DNA from: CAVUOA01 sp963742955
GTDB lineage: Bacteria; Bacteroidota; Ignavibacteria; Tepidaquicellales; OLB5
Reading direction: 5' to 3'
NCBI GenBank assembly: GCA_963742955.1
Contig: CAVUOA010000008.1
Span: 1,116,001 to 1,180,000 of the forward strand
DNA: 64,000 nt
The translations under genes were made by a program, and so were the position numbers. The notes below the pieces were generated by a model. It was given only the letters and a program-made list of their open reading frames with translations, had not been told where the DNA came from and searched no databases. Shown here one piece after another: positions 44,983 through 54,239 of the stretch (its first letter is position 1; the number at the start of each line of letters is the position of its first letter).

Positions 44983-45669
44983 TTATTCTGCAAGGGCAAT
45001 TGAGCAAACAGTAACCCCTACGCATCCGCTCTCTCTAAGTACTCTTGCGCATTCAAGAATTGTTGAGCCGGTTGTAATTACATCATCAACCAGAATTATA
45101 TTTTTACCTTTTATAGTTTCGGCATACTTTTCATTAAGCGTAAATGCACCCCTCACATTCTCCTCGCGTTCGGTAATAGAAAGCTTTGTTTGTGTTTTAG
45201 TGTACCGTGTTCTCTTCAAACATTTTTCAAGCGGCTTAATACTAAGCGCTTCGCTGATTCCTCTGCAGATGAAATCGCTTTGGTTGTAACTTCTTTCCCT
45301 TAGTTTAGAACGGTGGAGCGGAACAGGAACAGTGAAATCATAATTACCGGGAAATCTTGCATGGATTTCCTCACCAATTTTCCTTCCGAAAACTTTTCCT
45401 ATTGATTTCATCCTGCTGTATTTAAGCGCGTGAAGTATATTCTGAATCTCCGTTCCCTCAACAAACCAATACAGGCTGAATGCATCTCCTTCAAAATTTA
45501 CTTTATGCACCCTGTCCTGAAAAATATTATAGTTTCTTTCAATCTGTTTTAGCTTTGAAATGCAATCGGTGCATACAAATTCCTGTCCTGCCTCAAGCAC
45601 GCTGTCACAGCAAACACATACGGGAGGCAAAACGAAATTGAGGATGCCGTTGAAAAAATTTTTATGCAT
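44983..45669 (-). CDS. comF: ComF-family phosphoribosyltransferase-like protein
   Basis: A 228-residue protein linked in competent bacteria to DNA uptake. The N-terminal zinc ribbon is CVCCDSVLEAGQEFVCTDC (about residues 18-36). The C-terminal type I phosphoribosyltransferase domain has FTVPVPLHRSKLRERSYNQS and the PRPP loop NIILVDDVITTGSTILECAR. Both parts are typical of ComF/GntX. It is transcribed away from rnhB. Confidence 0.9.
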   Translation of the reverse strand: MHKNFFNGILNFVLPPVCVCCDSVLEAGQEFVCTDCISKLKQIERNYNIFQDRVHKVNFEGDAFSLYWFVEGTEIQNILHALKYSRMKSIGKVFGRKIGEEIHARFPGNYDFTVPVPLHRSKLRERSYNQSDFICRGISEALSIKPLEKCLKRTRYTKTQTKLSITEREENVRGAFTLNEKYAETIKGKNIILVDDVITTGSTILECARVLRESGCVGVTVCSIALAE

Positions 45670-45832
45670 CAGTAAATATTCCTAACGCAAAATATCTAAA
45701 ACTTCGGGAAAATTAAATGCAGGTTATCCGTGCTTTCTAAGGCTAAAATTTTTATTTTTTGTTTTGAATTTTATATTCAAAGTAATTTTAATAACTTCAC
45801 TTCTTGAGCGCTTTTATCACTATATCCCGCGA

Positions 45833-46480
45833 ATGAAGCACAATTTAAAAGCCAGAACACGTAAAATATTTAGGTATGATAATGAGCTGCGCCAAAAGTG
45901 CAGCGGCTTTTTATGCGGTATAGATGAGGCAGGCAGGGGTCCGCTTGCGGGGCCTGTTGTTGCGGCAGCGATTATGTTTTCGGATGATGTTTATATTGAG
46001 GGGGTGTTTGATTCAAAAATGCTGACGCATCAAAAACGCGAGGAGCTTTACGATGAAATTATTAACTCTTCACTCTGTTACGGGATTGGAATTATAGATA
46101 ACAATGTAATCGACGGAATAAACATACTTGAAGCTACTAAAACTGCAATGACTAATGCAATAGCCAGGTTAAAGATTGAACCGGGGCTCGTTATAGCTGA
46201 CGGGAATTTTTATTCGCATCCGGTGCATACTGTTGAAAACCTTATCGGTGGAGATAAGATGAGCTTTTCGATTGCGGCTGCTTCTATAATTGCAAAGGTA
46301 ACACGGGACCGCATGATGATTGAGTATGAAAGGATATATCCGCATTATTCATTCTCGCATCATAAAGGATACGGAACAAAAAAACATATTGAAGAAATTA
46401 ACGAGCACGGACTTTCGGAAATTCACCGCAGGAGTTTTAAAATAAGAGAGCTTGATTATGAACCTCGGCAGGCAGGGTGA
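45833..46480 (+). CDS. rnhB: Ribonuclease HII
   Basis: Cleaves RNA in RNA-DNA hybrids and at single ribonucleotides. The open frame extends back to 45764, but those residues are unlike the family, so ATG 45833 (MKHNLKARTRKIF) is preferred, giving 215 residues. Catalytic acids lie in CGIDEAGRGPLAGPVVAAA (Asp-Glu), VIADGNF and AKVTRDRMM (Asp), and the conserved YGTKKHIEEI is present. It overlaps yraN at its 3' end. Confidence 0.92.
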   Translation: MKHNLKARTRKIFRYDNELRQKCSGFLCGIDEAGRGPLAGPVVAAAIMFSDDVYIEGVFDSKMLTHQKREELYDEIINSSLCYGIGIIDNNVIDGINILEATKTAMTNAIARLKIEPGLVIADGNFYSHPVHTVENLIGGDKMSFSIAAASIIAKVTRDRMMIEYERIYPHYSFSHHKGYGTKKHIEEINEHGLSEIHRRSFKIRELDYEPRQAG

Positions 46481-46808
46481 AGAAATTGCGCTCCGTTATC
46501 TTGAGAAGAAAGGCTATGAGCTTGTAATAAAAAACTTCCGCTATAACCGCGCAGAAATTGATTTCATCGTGAAAGATGAAACTAAAAAAGTTCTTGTATT
46601 TGCTGAGGTGAAAACACGAACTACTAAATCATTCGGCGAAGCGCAGGAATCGGTTGTTGTAAAAAAGCAGGAGCAAATCATAAAATCAGCGCAGGGATTT
46701 TTGATGGAACATGATGAATATGCTGAATACGAAAAACGTTTTGATGTTGTTGCAGTATATGTAAGAGGCGGGAAAGAAGAAATTATCCATTTTGAAAATG
46801 CATTTTAA
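46458..46808 (+). CDS. yraN: YraN/UPF0102 endonuclease-like protein
   Basis: A 116-residue protein of the UPF0102 family, which has a PD-(D/E)xK nuclease-like fold. NLGRQGEEIALRYLEKKGYE, NYR-type FRYNRAEIDFIVKDE and LVFAEVKTRTTKSFGEA hold the family signature (E-x-D and EVK). ATG 46458 is chosen over TTG 46452 because family members start near this point. It overlaps rnhB by 23 bp; rnhB-yraN is a common bacterial pair. Confidence 0.9.
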   Translation: MNLGRQGEEIALRYLEKKGYELVIKNFRYNRAEIDFIVKDETKKVLVFAEVKTRTTKSFGEAQESVVVKKQEQIIKSAQGFLMEHDEYAEYEKRFDVVAVYVRGGKEEIIHFENAF

Positions 46809-46827
46809 ACAATTATAATTCATAAAC

Positions 46828-47067
46828 TTGACTATGGAAATTACAATTAAGCTGAAATCACCGAAAGAACTTGAAAAAATCAGAAGGATTTTGAAAGGCG
46901 AGAAAATTAAAGTTATGGTTGGTGACGGGAAGAAATCAAAACAGAGAATAAAAAGAGTGAAAGTTCCGAATGAAGAAACAAGAAGAACATTTGAAATGAC
47001 TGATAAAGGAGAAGGGCTGATAAAGTGCAGCAGTGTTGAAGATTTCTTTAAGAAACTGGACATCTGA
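46828..47067 (+). CDS. Putative antitoxin paired with a YafQ/RelE-type toxin
   Basis: A 79-residue basic protein (MEITIKLKSPKELEKIRRIL, GDGKKSKQRIKRVKVPNEET) with an acidic, helical C-terminal end (LIKCSSVEDFFKKLDI). No well-known antitoxin motif is clear. Its size and its place 5 bp before a RelE-family toxin gene point to an antitoxin; the assignment rests mostly on context. Confidence 0.6.
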   Translation: MTMEITIKLKSPKELEKIRRILKGEKIKVMVGDGKKSKQRIKRVKVPNEETRRTFEMTDKGEGLIKCSSVEDFFKKLDI

Positions 47068-47072
47068 GACAA

Positions 47073-47345
47073 TTGATTTATAATATAATTTATACAAGCA
47101 GGTTCAAAAAAGATCTGAAGAAAATTCAGAAGTCCGGTAAATCCCTTGACGATTTTAAAGAAGTCGTGGTCAACCTGATAAATGGAAAAAAGATTGAGAG
47201 AAGATTTAAAGACCATAAACTAACAGGAAATTATAAGAGCAGGCGAGAATGTCATATTGCACCAGACTGGCTTCTGGTTTATAAAATAGAAGGGGATAAT
47301 ATAATTTTTGAAAGAACAGGTTCCCATTCTGATTTATTCAGATAG
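47073..47345 (+). CDS. YafQ/RelE-family mRNA-interferase toxin
   Basis: A 90-residue toxin of the YafQ branch of the RelE superfamily, ribosome-dependent mRNA nucleases. Signatures are IIYTSRFKKDLKKIQKSGK, DHKLTGNYKSRRECHIAPDW, LLVYKIEGDNIIFERTGSHS and the terminal DLF, including the catalytic His residues of YafQ (H in DHKL, H in CHIAPDW, H in GSHSDLF). The start is TTG at 47073. It is followed by the aconitase gene 42 bp later. Confidence 0.88.
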   Translation: MIYNIIYTSRFKKDLKKIQKSGKSLDDFKEVVVNLINGKKIERRFKDHKLTGNYKSRRECHIAPDWLLVYKIEGDNIIFERTGSHSDLFR

Positions 47346-47387
47346 AAATAGTTTTTACAATATTATTTTAATATAGGAGTTCCTTTA

Positions 47388-49640
47388 ATGTTTGACCTTG
47401 ATTTAATTAAATCATTTTATTCGGGCTATAAAAAGAAAGTTGATGAAGCCCGTAAGAAACTTGCAAACCTTCCGATGACATATGCGGAAAAAATTCTCTA
47501 TGCACATCTCTGGAAGATGCCTGAAAAACCTTTGAAGCGCGGATTTGATTTTACAGAATTCAGACCTGATAGGGTTGCTATGCAGGATGCAACTGCCCAA
47601 ATGGCTTTGCTGCAATTCATGTCGGCGGGTATACCGAAAGTTGCCGTTCCTTCAACAGTGCATTGCGACCATTTGATTCAGGCTGAAGTCGGTTCTAAGA
47701 ATGACCTGCTGCGCGCAGTGGACGAGAATAAAGAAGTTTACGATTTTCTTGCAAGTGTTTCACAGAAATACGGAATCGGATTCTGGAAACCCGGCGCGGG
47801 AATTATTCACCAGGTTGTATTAGAAAACTACGCATTCCCGGGGGGAATGATGATTGGAACCGACTCACACACTCCCAATGCAGGTGGGTTGGGCATGATT
47901 GCAATCGGTGTAGGCGGCGCAGATGCTGTAGATGTTATGGCGGGCATGCCGTGGGAATTAAAATTCCCCAAGCTAATCGGTGTTCACTTAACAGGAAAAT
48001 TAAGCGGATGGGCATCACCGAAAGATGTAATACTTAAAGTAGCAGGCATCCTCACAGTAAAAGGAGGAACAGGCGCAATTGTTGAATACTACGGCGAAGG
48101 AGCCGAATCAATTTCTTGCACAGGCAAGGGAACTATCTGCAACATGGGCGCTGAAATCGGCGCAACGACTTCATTGTTTGCTTATGATAAAAAGATGTCG
48201 GAATACCTCAGAGCTACCGGTCGCAAAGATGTTGCCGACCTGGCAGATGAAATGGGTGATTACCTGAAATCAGACCCAACAAGCGAAAAGTTATATGACC
48301 AGGTTATTAAAATAAATCTTTCCGAACTTGAGCCTCATATTAACGGTCCTTTTACACCTGACCTTGCATGGCCGATTTCGAAATTCAAAGATGCCGTGAA
48401 AGAAAAAGGTTATCCAGAAGAGCTTAAAGTAGCGCTGATTGGAAGCTGTACAAATTCATCATACGAAGATATGGAACGCGCTTCATCGGTTGCAAAGCAG
48501 GCTATCGACAAGGGACTGAAAGTGAAATCGGAATTTACCATCACACCGGGTTCGGAACAAATCCGCGCTACGATTGAAAAGAACGGTCAGCTTGAGATAT
48601 TCGAAAAAGCAGGGGGACTTGTTCTTGCTAATGCATGCGGTCCCTGCATAGGCCAGTGGAAACGGCATGACGTTAAGGAAGGCGAGAAGAACTCCATTAT
48701 TACTTCATATAACAGGAATTTCTCCAAACGTAATGACGGCAACAGCGCAACACATGCATTTGTTGCATCACCGGAAATCGTTACAGCGCTTGCATTTGCG
48801 GGCAAGCTTACGTTTAATCCTTTGACTGATACATTAGTAAACGAAAAAGGCGAGAATGTAAAACTTGATGTTCCCAAAGGCGATGAGCTTCCTAAGAACG
48901 GTTTTGATAAAGGCGAAAGCGGATATATAGCACCTGCTAAAGACAGTTCGAAAGTTCAGGTTACAATTGACCCCTCGAGCCAGCGTTTGCAGAAACTATT
49001 CCCGTTTGTTCATCCTGATTTCGAAAAAGATTTTAAGGATATGTATGTACTGCTCAAGGCGAAAGGTAAATGCACAACCGACCATATATCGATGGCGGGA
49101 CCGTGGCTTAGGTTCCGCGGGCACCTTGATAATATATCCAATAACATGTTCATCGGCGCAGTGAATTACTATAATGAAAAAATGAATTCTGTTAAGAACA
49201 TGCTTACAGGTAAATATGATGAAGTTCCGAAAGTTGCCCGTGATTATAAATCGAAAGGTATTCCCTGGGTAGTCGTTGGCGAGGAAAACTACGGAGAAGG
49301 CTCATCACGCGAGCATGCCGCAATGGAACCGAGATTTCTCGGCGGAAAAGCAATAATCGTAAAATCATTTGCGCGTATTCACGAAACCAACCTGAAAAAG
49401 CAGGGAATGCTTCCGTTAACATTCGATAATCCTGCTGACTACGATAAAGTAAAAGAAGATGATAAAATAGACCTTGATGTTAAAGATATTGCTCCCGGCA
49501 AACAGGTTAAAATGACATTGAAGCACTCCGACGGCTCAACGGATACAGTAATGCTGAATCACACATTAAATAAACACCAAATCGATTGGTTTAAAGTAGG
49601 CAGCGCATTAAATTTAATGGCAAAGAAAAGCGGAAGTTAA
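47388..49640 (+). CDS. acnA: Aconitate hydratase, mitochondrial type
   Basis: A 4Fe-4S enzyme isomerising citrate and isocitrate in the TCA cycle. The 750-residue length and FDFTEFRPDRVAMQDATAQM, VPSTVHCDHLI and MIGTDSHTPNAGGLGMIAIG match mitochondrial-type aconitases. Cluster Cys are in LIGSCTNSSYEDM and ANACGPCIGQW. The C-terminal swivel domain has VGEENYGEGSSREHAAMEPR. TAGGAGTTCC just before the ATG is a fair ribosome-binding site. It is a full-size, intact gene. Confidence 0.95.
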   Translation: MFDLDLIKSFYSGYKKKVDEARKKLANLPMTYAEKILYAHLWKMPEKPLKRGFDFTEFRPDRVAMQDATAQMALLQFMSAGIPKVAVPSTVHCDHLIQAEVGSKNDLLRAVDENKEVYDFLASVSQKYGIGFWKPGAGIIHQVVLENYAFPGGMMIGTDSHTPNAGGLGMIAIGVGGADAVDVMAGMPWELKFPKLIGVHLTGKLSGWASPKDVILKVAGILTVKGGTGAIVEYYGEGAESISCTGKGTICNMGAEIGATTSLFAYDKKMSEYLRATGRKDVADLADEMGDYLKSDPTSEKLYDQVIKINLSELEPHINGPFTPDLAWPISKFKDAVKEKGYPEELKVALIGSCTNSSYEDMERASSVAKQAIDKGLKVKSEFTITPGSEQIRATIEKNGQLEIFEKAGGLVLANACGPCIGQWKRHDVKEGEKNSIITSYNRNFSKRNDGNSATHAFVASPEIVTALAFAGKLTFNPLTDTLVNEKGENVKLDVPKGDELPKNGFDKGESGYIAPAKDSSKVQVTIDPSSQRLQKLFPFVHPDFEKDFKDMYVLLKAKGKCTTDHISMAGPWLRFRGHLDNISNNMFIGAVNYYNEKMNSVKNMLTGKYDEVPKVARDYKSKGIPWVVVGEENYGEGSSREHAAMEPRFLGGKAIIVKSFARIHETNLKKQGMLPLTFDNPADYDKVKEDDKIDLDVKDIAPGKQVKMTLKHSDGSTDTVMLNHTLNKHQIDWFKVGSALNLMAKKSGS

Positions 49641-49643
49641 AAC

Positions 49644-49924
49644 ATGAGGCTTAATAAGCACGAACAAAATACTATTAAAAACACTATTTGAGTTTTGACA
49701 GAAACTCTAAAATAGTATTGTTCGGTTCAAGAGCTGACGACACAAAGAAGGGCGGCGATATTGATTTGCTCGTGTTATCTGAAAAGCTCACGTTTGATGA
49801 TAAGCTAAAGATACTGAACAAGCTTTATCTTGAGTTGGGTGAGCAAAAGATAGATTTAGTATTAGCGAAAAACAAAAGCAAACCTTTTGTTAAAATAGCA
49901 TTGGAGGAGGGGATTTATTTATGA
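49644..49924 (+). CDS. MNT-type minimal nucleotidyltransferase, one frameshift
   Basis: The antitoxin half of a likely HEPN-MNT system. The main frame (from TTG 49688) has IVLFGSRADDTKKGGDIDLL, the GSx10-DxD nucleotidyltransferase motif, and ends GIYL. The natural N-terminus MRLNKHEQNTIKNTI starts at ATG 49644 in another frame, and one missing base at about 49687 would join the two into a 93-residue protein. It overlaps the HEPN gene by 4 bp. MNT enzymes in such pairs can AMPylate the HEPN toxin. Confidence 0.83.
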
Positions 49925-50364
49925 CAGATGAACTTAAAGAATTGCTGAAACAGGAATTGGAGCTGTTTTACAGAGCAGCGGATATACTGAATCATTCTTA
50001 CAATGATTGTAAAAAAATCGGTATTAAGAAATCTTATGATAATGCAGAATTAGACAAGCTTGAAGCTTTAACGTCGAGATTTGCCAGATTAAGCGATATT
50101 CTGATTCAAAGAGTACTAAGATTAATAGACAGAATTGATTTGGAAGATGAAGGTACTGTACGGGACCGAATTAACCGGGCAGAGAAAAAAGGAGCTATAC
50201 AAAATGCAGAACAGTTAATAGGAGTCAGGGTATTAAGAAATAATATTGCTCACGAATATCTGCCGGAAGAATTGATGATTATTTACGAAAAAGTTCTTGA
50301 ACTCACACCGCTTCTTCTTGATAATTGTAATGATGTTAAAGATTACTGCGAAAAATATTTATAA
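49921..50364 (+). CDS. HEPN-domain protein (putative RNase toxin)
   Basis: A 147-residue helical protein of the HEPN/DUF86-like kind. The conserved R-x4-6-H nuclease motif is seen in VRVLRNNIAHEYLPEEL. Its position directly after the MNT gene, with ATGA overlap, is the standard layout of HEPN-MNT modules, in which HEPN cleaves RNA and MNT neutralises it. The stop is 12 bp before the xth gene. Confidence 0.82.
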   Translation: MTDELKELLKQELELFYRAADILNHSYNDCKKIGIKKSYDNAELDKLEALTSRFARLSDILIQRVLRLIDRIDLEDEGTVRDRINRAEKKGAIQNAEQLIGVRVLRNNIAHEYLPEELMIIYEKVLELTPLLLDNCNDVKDYCEKYL

Positions 50365-50376
50365 TGTACATTACTT

Positions 50377-51162
50377 ATGCCTTCTAAACCAAACACTTTA
50401 AAAATTTTCTCCTGGAATGTAAACGGAATCAGGGCTATCGAAAAAAAGGGATTCCATGACTGGATAAAAAAAGCAGACCCCGATATACTTTGCCTGCAGG
50501 AAACCAAAGCCCGGCAGGACCAGCTTGAGGACTCACTGCTTAAAATAGATAAATATACCGCACACTTTTTCTCCGGCGAGCGTAAAGGCTATTCAGGTGT
50601 TGCAACGTATTCAAAAGCGGTGCCGCTGAATGTGCGTACGGGATTCGGACAGCCGATATATGACCTCGAAGGCAGAGTAATTGAAACCGAGTTCGAGAAA
50701 TTTACGGTGTTCAATGTTTATTTTCCCAATGGGGGCAGGGGACCGGACAGAATAAAATATAAGCTTGATTTCTATGATGAGCTTTTTTTCCACATCGAGA
50801 AAATCCGCAGGAAGAAAAAAAACATTATTGTCTGCGGTGATTATAATACCGCTCATAAAGAAATTGACCTTGCACGTCCTGAAGAGAATGAAGACAACAC
50901 AGGGTTTCTGCCGATAGAAAGAGAATGGCTCGACAGGTTAATTAATTTAGGCTACATAGATATTTTCCGTGAGTTTAACAAAGAACCCGGGATGTACACG
51001 TACTGGGATAACTACACGCGCGCAAGGGAAAGAAACGTCGGGTGGCGGATAGATTATTTCTTTGTATCGAAAGAAGCAAGAAGCATGGTTGTTAACTCAA
51101 CTATTCACATGGATGTTATGGGCAGTGACCACTGTCCCATTGAGCTGGATATAAAAGTTTGA
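50377..51162 (+). CDS. xth: Exodeoxyribonuclease III
   Basis: AP endonuclease/exonuclease of base-excision repair. The 261-residue protein carries all family blocks: FSWNVNGIRAIEKKGF, ILCLQETKARQDQ (Glu metal ligand), YFPNGGRGPDRIKYKL, VCGDYNTAHKEIDLARPEEN (Asp/Asn) and GSDHCPIELDIKV (catalytic Asp-His). It is convergent with the broken glycosyltransferase gene, with a 22-bp perfect palindrome between the stops. Confidence 0.95.
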   Translation: MPSKPNTLKIFSWNVNGIRAIEKKGFHDWIKKADPDILCLQETKARQDQLEDSLLKIDKYTAHFFSGERKGYSGVATYSKAVPLNVRTGFGQPIYDLEGRVIETEFEKFTVFNVYFPNGGRGPDRIKYKLDFYDELFFHIEKIRRKKKNIIVCGDYNTAHKEIDLARPEENEDNTGFLPIEREWLDRLINLGYIDIFREFNKEPGMYTYWDNYTRARERNVGWRIDYFFVSKEARSMVVNSTIHMDVMGSDHCPIELDIKV

Positions 51163-51172
51163 GTTGGATGAT

Positions 51173-51194
51173 GGTGAAAGGCATGCCTTTCACC
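51173..51194. terminator. 22-bp perfect palindrome between convergent genes
   Basis: GGTGAAAGGCA and TGCCTTTCACC are self-complementary without a gap. The element lies 10 bp after the xth stop and touches the stop of the minus-strand glycosyltransferase gene, so it may terminate both transcripts. It lacks a clear T-run. Confidence 0.6.
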
Positions 51195-52490
51195 TACCGG
51201 AGGCTGCGGATTATTTTCATATATCTTTCCTTCATTATTTCCCACCTTACCTTCTGATAATCTTCAAACGCGTTTTTAACTTTTACAGATACTAAATCTT
51301 TATTGTAAAATACTTCCGATATTCTTTCCATAAGCTGTTCAATATTCCCCGAGTCAAAATAGAATAGAGATTCTTCTCTATAATAACGCATATATGTATT
51401 AAGCCTCGTTGCGATAACGGGTATTTTCAAATATATGGTTTCTATTAATTTAATCGTATAAAACAGGAGTCAAAATAAAATAGTGATTCTTCCCTGTAGT
51501 AATATTATATGTATTTAATCTTGTTGCGATAACCGGGATTTTCATGAAGAGACCATCTCCAGTAAGTTTTATAGTATAAAACAAATCACTGTAAATATTC
51601 TTTAAGGTAGGAAGAATCAATACATTCGATTTCAAAACTTCTTTTCTCATTTCCTTGTGAGGAAACCCTGTATTCAACTTTATCTTTCACGCCTAGTTTT
51701 TCGGCAAGGCTTAGAATTTCATTAACAGAAGGACCGTCACCGTAAAGCCTGAATGTAATTTTATTGAAGTCACCTATATCCATTTTATTTTTTAGCCGGT
51801 CAAGCGCTTCAACAATCATTGTGAGGTTAAGAATTTTGTTTATTGTGCCGTTATAGATGATAACAAATTTACCGGTTGGCATAAGCGTTGTTTTATTAAA
51901 CTCATTTGGGTCAACTCCATTCATTACAACATGGATTTTATTTTCGATGCCGTTATTTCGTTTAACAAAAATTTCTTTTGCATTATCATGAATGGTAATT
52001 AACACATCAGCAAACTTAATAGAAATCTTTTCCTTGAACTTTAATATTTTTACCCAAAAAGAATTTTTAAGCCCCGGCTTACGTGCAATAAAAAGTTCGG
52101 GGAATATTTCATGCAAATCCAGAATCAGTTTTGCGCCGAAAAGCTTTATTGAATGCAGCCTGCAAATATAAGTGAATCGGGGAGGGTATGAACATGAATA
52201 ATTTTAAACCGGTATTTAATTCCAAGGTAAGTAATAAGAAATACTGATAAAAAAGTAAACGCTATATATTCAAAAAATGTCAGCAAAAAGCTCTTCCTGA
52301 ATTTTGCAATCGGTATACGGTATACGCTGTTGCCGTTCCATTGTTCAAACATTTTATCACCTTTTTTTTACTGCATATTATAATGCAGTAAATAGCAGCC
52401 TCATTAAGAGCATTTACATATCTTCTGACACGCGGGTCGGCAGGAAATTCTTCATAGAACAGGTGGCAAACTTTATATTTTTTTCTTCAT
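51194..52490 (-). pseudogene. GT4-like glycosyltransferase, several frameshifts and an internal duplication
   Basis: Pieces in order on the minus strand: HLFYEEFPADPRVRRYVNAL (N-terminal donor/acceptor domain, start near ATG 52490), NSVYRIPIAKFRKSFL, ILDLHEIFPELFIARKPGLK, KFVIIYNGTINKILN, ITFRLYGDGPSVNEIL, KIPVIATRLNTY and NIEQLMERISEVFYNKD. This is a GT-B glycosyltransferase of family-4 type. At least five frame changes separate the pieces, for example an A8 run near 52361-52368 that needs nine. About 38 codons around KIPVIATRLNTY occur twice (51351-51583). Indel errors could explain the frames, but the duplication needs another cause. Confidence 0.75.
51351..51583. repeat. Imperfect 115-bp tandem duplication inside a glycosyltransferase gene
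   Basis: Block A (51351-51465) and block B (51469-51583) align throughout, offset by 116 bp. Both start GAGTCAAAATA-AATAG and end GTATAAAACA. On the minus strand each encodes FYTIKL, KIPVIATRLNTY and YREESLFYFDS, but they differ at many bases, so this is not a simple recent duplication. Confidence 0.8.
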
Positions 52491-52529
52491 GGGCTATTAT
52501 AACTGGAAAGCTCCGCGGGACTAACACAA

Positions 52530-53510
52530 TTACGGTTCATAAACAGGATACCTGTATGGGCATTTATAAACAGAGCCGTTGCTGTTGAATTTAATTCCTT
52601 TCACAATTTTAAAATTTCCAGAGACCTCATAGCCGGTAACTATCATTGAGTCTGATCCTGTTTTCATCAGGAATCCCTGTTAATGAATGTTTCTATGACA
52701 GTTCCAGATTCGATAGCCGGGTCGAACAATCTGGTATCAAACGGGTATGCTTTCCATATTAATATTTTACGGTCTTCACAAAATGTAAAAGCTCCATGAA
52801 AAGGGACAGTTACCGCCCGAATAAGATTATATATTTCGAACGGATCCTGATCCCAGAAAATTATTCGTCCGGCAGTTCTCACGGGGTAAGTATTTTGCTG
52901 GATGTTAAGCTGCGGTTTAAGCGAAAGTTTTCTGTTCAGAATGTTTTCTATATTATTCTTCAATATTTTTACCATGGAAAGCAAATTTTTATAGTGAAGT
53001 GTTTGCGCCGTGTCAAATGTATTTATATCAAATATTACGGAATCGACAATATCTCCCGCATCGACATCTTTGTTATACCTGAAAAGATTGGTTATGAACA
53101 TGCTCCTGTTTTGTATAATACTCCAGTTCATTGGGCTTCTGCCTCTTCCGTACGGCAGGGCTCTTGATGAGCCATGCATGCCGAAAACGCCGCTTTCGGT
53201 TTGCACGAGCAGCCATTCGGGTATTAAACGCTGCCATCCTATTACAAGCATTGCATTGATAATATAATCTCTGAGAAATTGTTTATCGGTTTGCGATTTT
53301 AACGTATAAGTAATTGCTGATATAGGTAATAATATTATTTTCCTGTGCGAATCCCCGAAGGTCATAGTATCTGGCTACATAGTTTTTCAAAGCAAGTTCC
53401 GGCGATATGGTAATTAACATATCGATTTTGAGCCTTATTTCCAAAACTGCCTTCATACACTCAAGTGTGGTGTTTTTGCAGCCGGCAAATGAAATGTTTA
53501 GTTTTTTCAT
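52530..53510 (-). CDS. Formyltransferase-family enzyme (sugar or methionyl-tRNA formyltransferase-like), two frameshifts
   Basis: A formyl-THF-dependent transferase. The first part (ATG 53510) has KKLNISFAGCKNTTLECMKA. The catalytic block is MLVIGWQRLIPEWLL and GVFGMHGSSRALPYGRGRSP, matching the family His and GRG-P loop. The C-terminal part has RIIFWDQDPFEIYNLIRAVT, close to the methionyl-tRNA formyltransferase C-terminal domain. One inserted base near 53325 and one missing base near 52668 restore 326 residues, ending GSVYKCPYRYPVYEP. The setting among glycan genes favours a sugar N-formyltransferase; this is an inference. Confidence 0.78.
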
Positions 53511-54239
53511 TATTTATTTGAATCCCAAAAGCTTTTTAATTCTACGTACAAATTATTATTAATCTTTTTATTGTGAAGCGTTTTAAACTGCGCAATACAT
53601 TTCTTTCCGGAAATATTGGTTTTATTCCACCAGACAGGGTGTATAAGCAAATGCAGATTTTCTTTCTTTTTGTATGCTTCACCGTTAAGAGGGAAACCAT
53701 ATCTCCATAAACTGCGTGAATCGGAAAAATATTTGAATTTATTCACAAATATAGGTTCATAAGAATGAGGACAGGAGGATATTTCTAATTTACTGTAAAA
53801 AGAAAGGCTAACGGGCCGGTGGAAACTGACTGCGTCAAGTTTTATCCGAAAGAAGTCCTGAATGAATTCTGATTTCTCTGGTTACCTGGTAGGAAAGCAG
53901 GGAAATTGCTTTGAATTCATATTTAGCGCAGTCAAAGTGAAGTCCGATATTGTGGTTCAAAGATATAAGATACTTTATAATGGTATCGTTTTCTTTGGAA
54001 AAAATATTATAAAAAGGATTTCTTAGAAAAATAAAATAAGTACTTGTAATACCGAGCTGGTTTTTTATTTTTGCCAGCGCCAGTGATTTTTCTAGCGAAA
54101 GGTCAATATCGTGCCTGAGCAAAACTTTTTTCTCTATAGGCTCGTTGCTGAACTTTATCTTTGAGAAAGATGTAAAGTCGTAATCTTTTTTTAATGTATT
54201 TAAGAGTCTTCTGTAAGTGTTGTAAGTAAATAGGTTCAT
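53510..54239 (-). CDS. Polysaccharide deacetylase-like protein, one frameshift
   Basis: The protein starts MNLFTYNTYRRLLNTLKKDY and has VLLRHDIDLSLEKSLALAKI, a metal-binding HDxD motif of the kind found in deacetylase-like proteins of glycan clusters (WbmS-like). LNHNIGLHFDCAKYEF gives a second candidate metal His. The frame is lost after LLSDK and regained at LDAVSFHRPVSLSFYSKLEI; one extra T at about 53836 explains it. The repaired length is 242 residues. It overlaps wecB by 4 bp and the formyltransferase gene by 1 bp, so the three form one operon. Confidence 0.75.
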
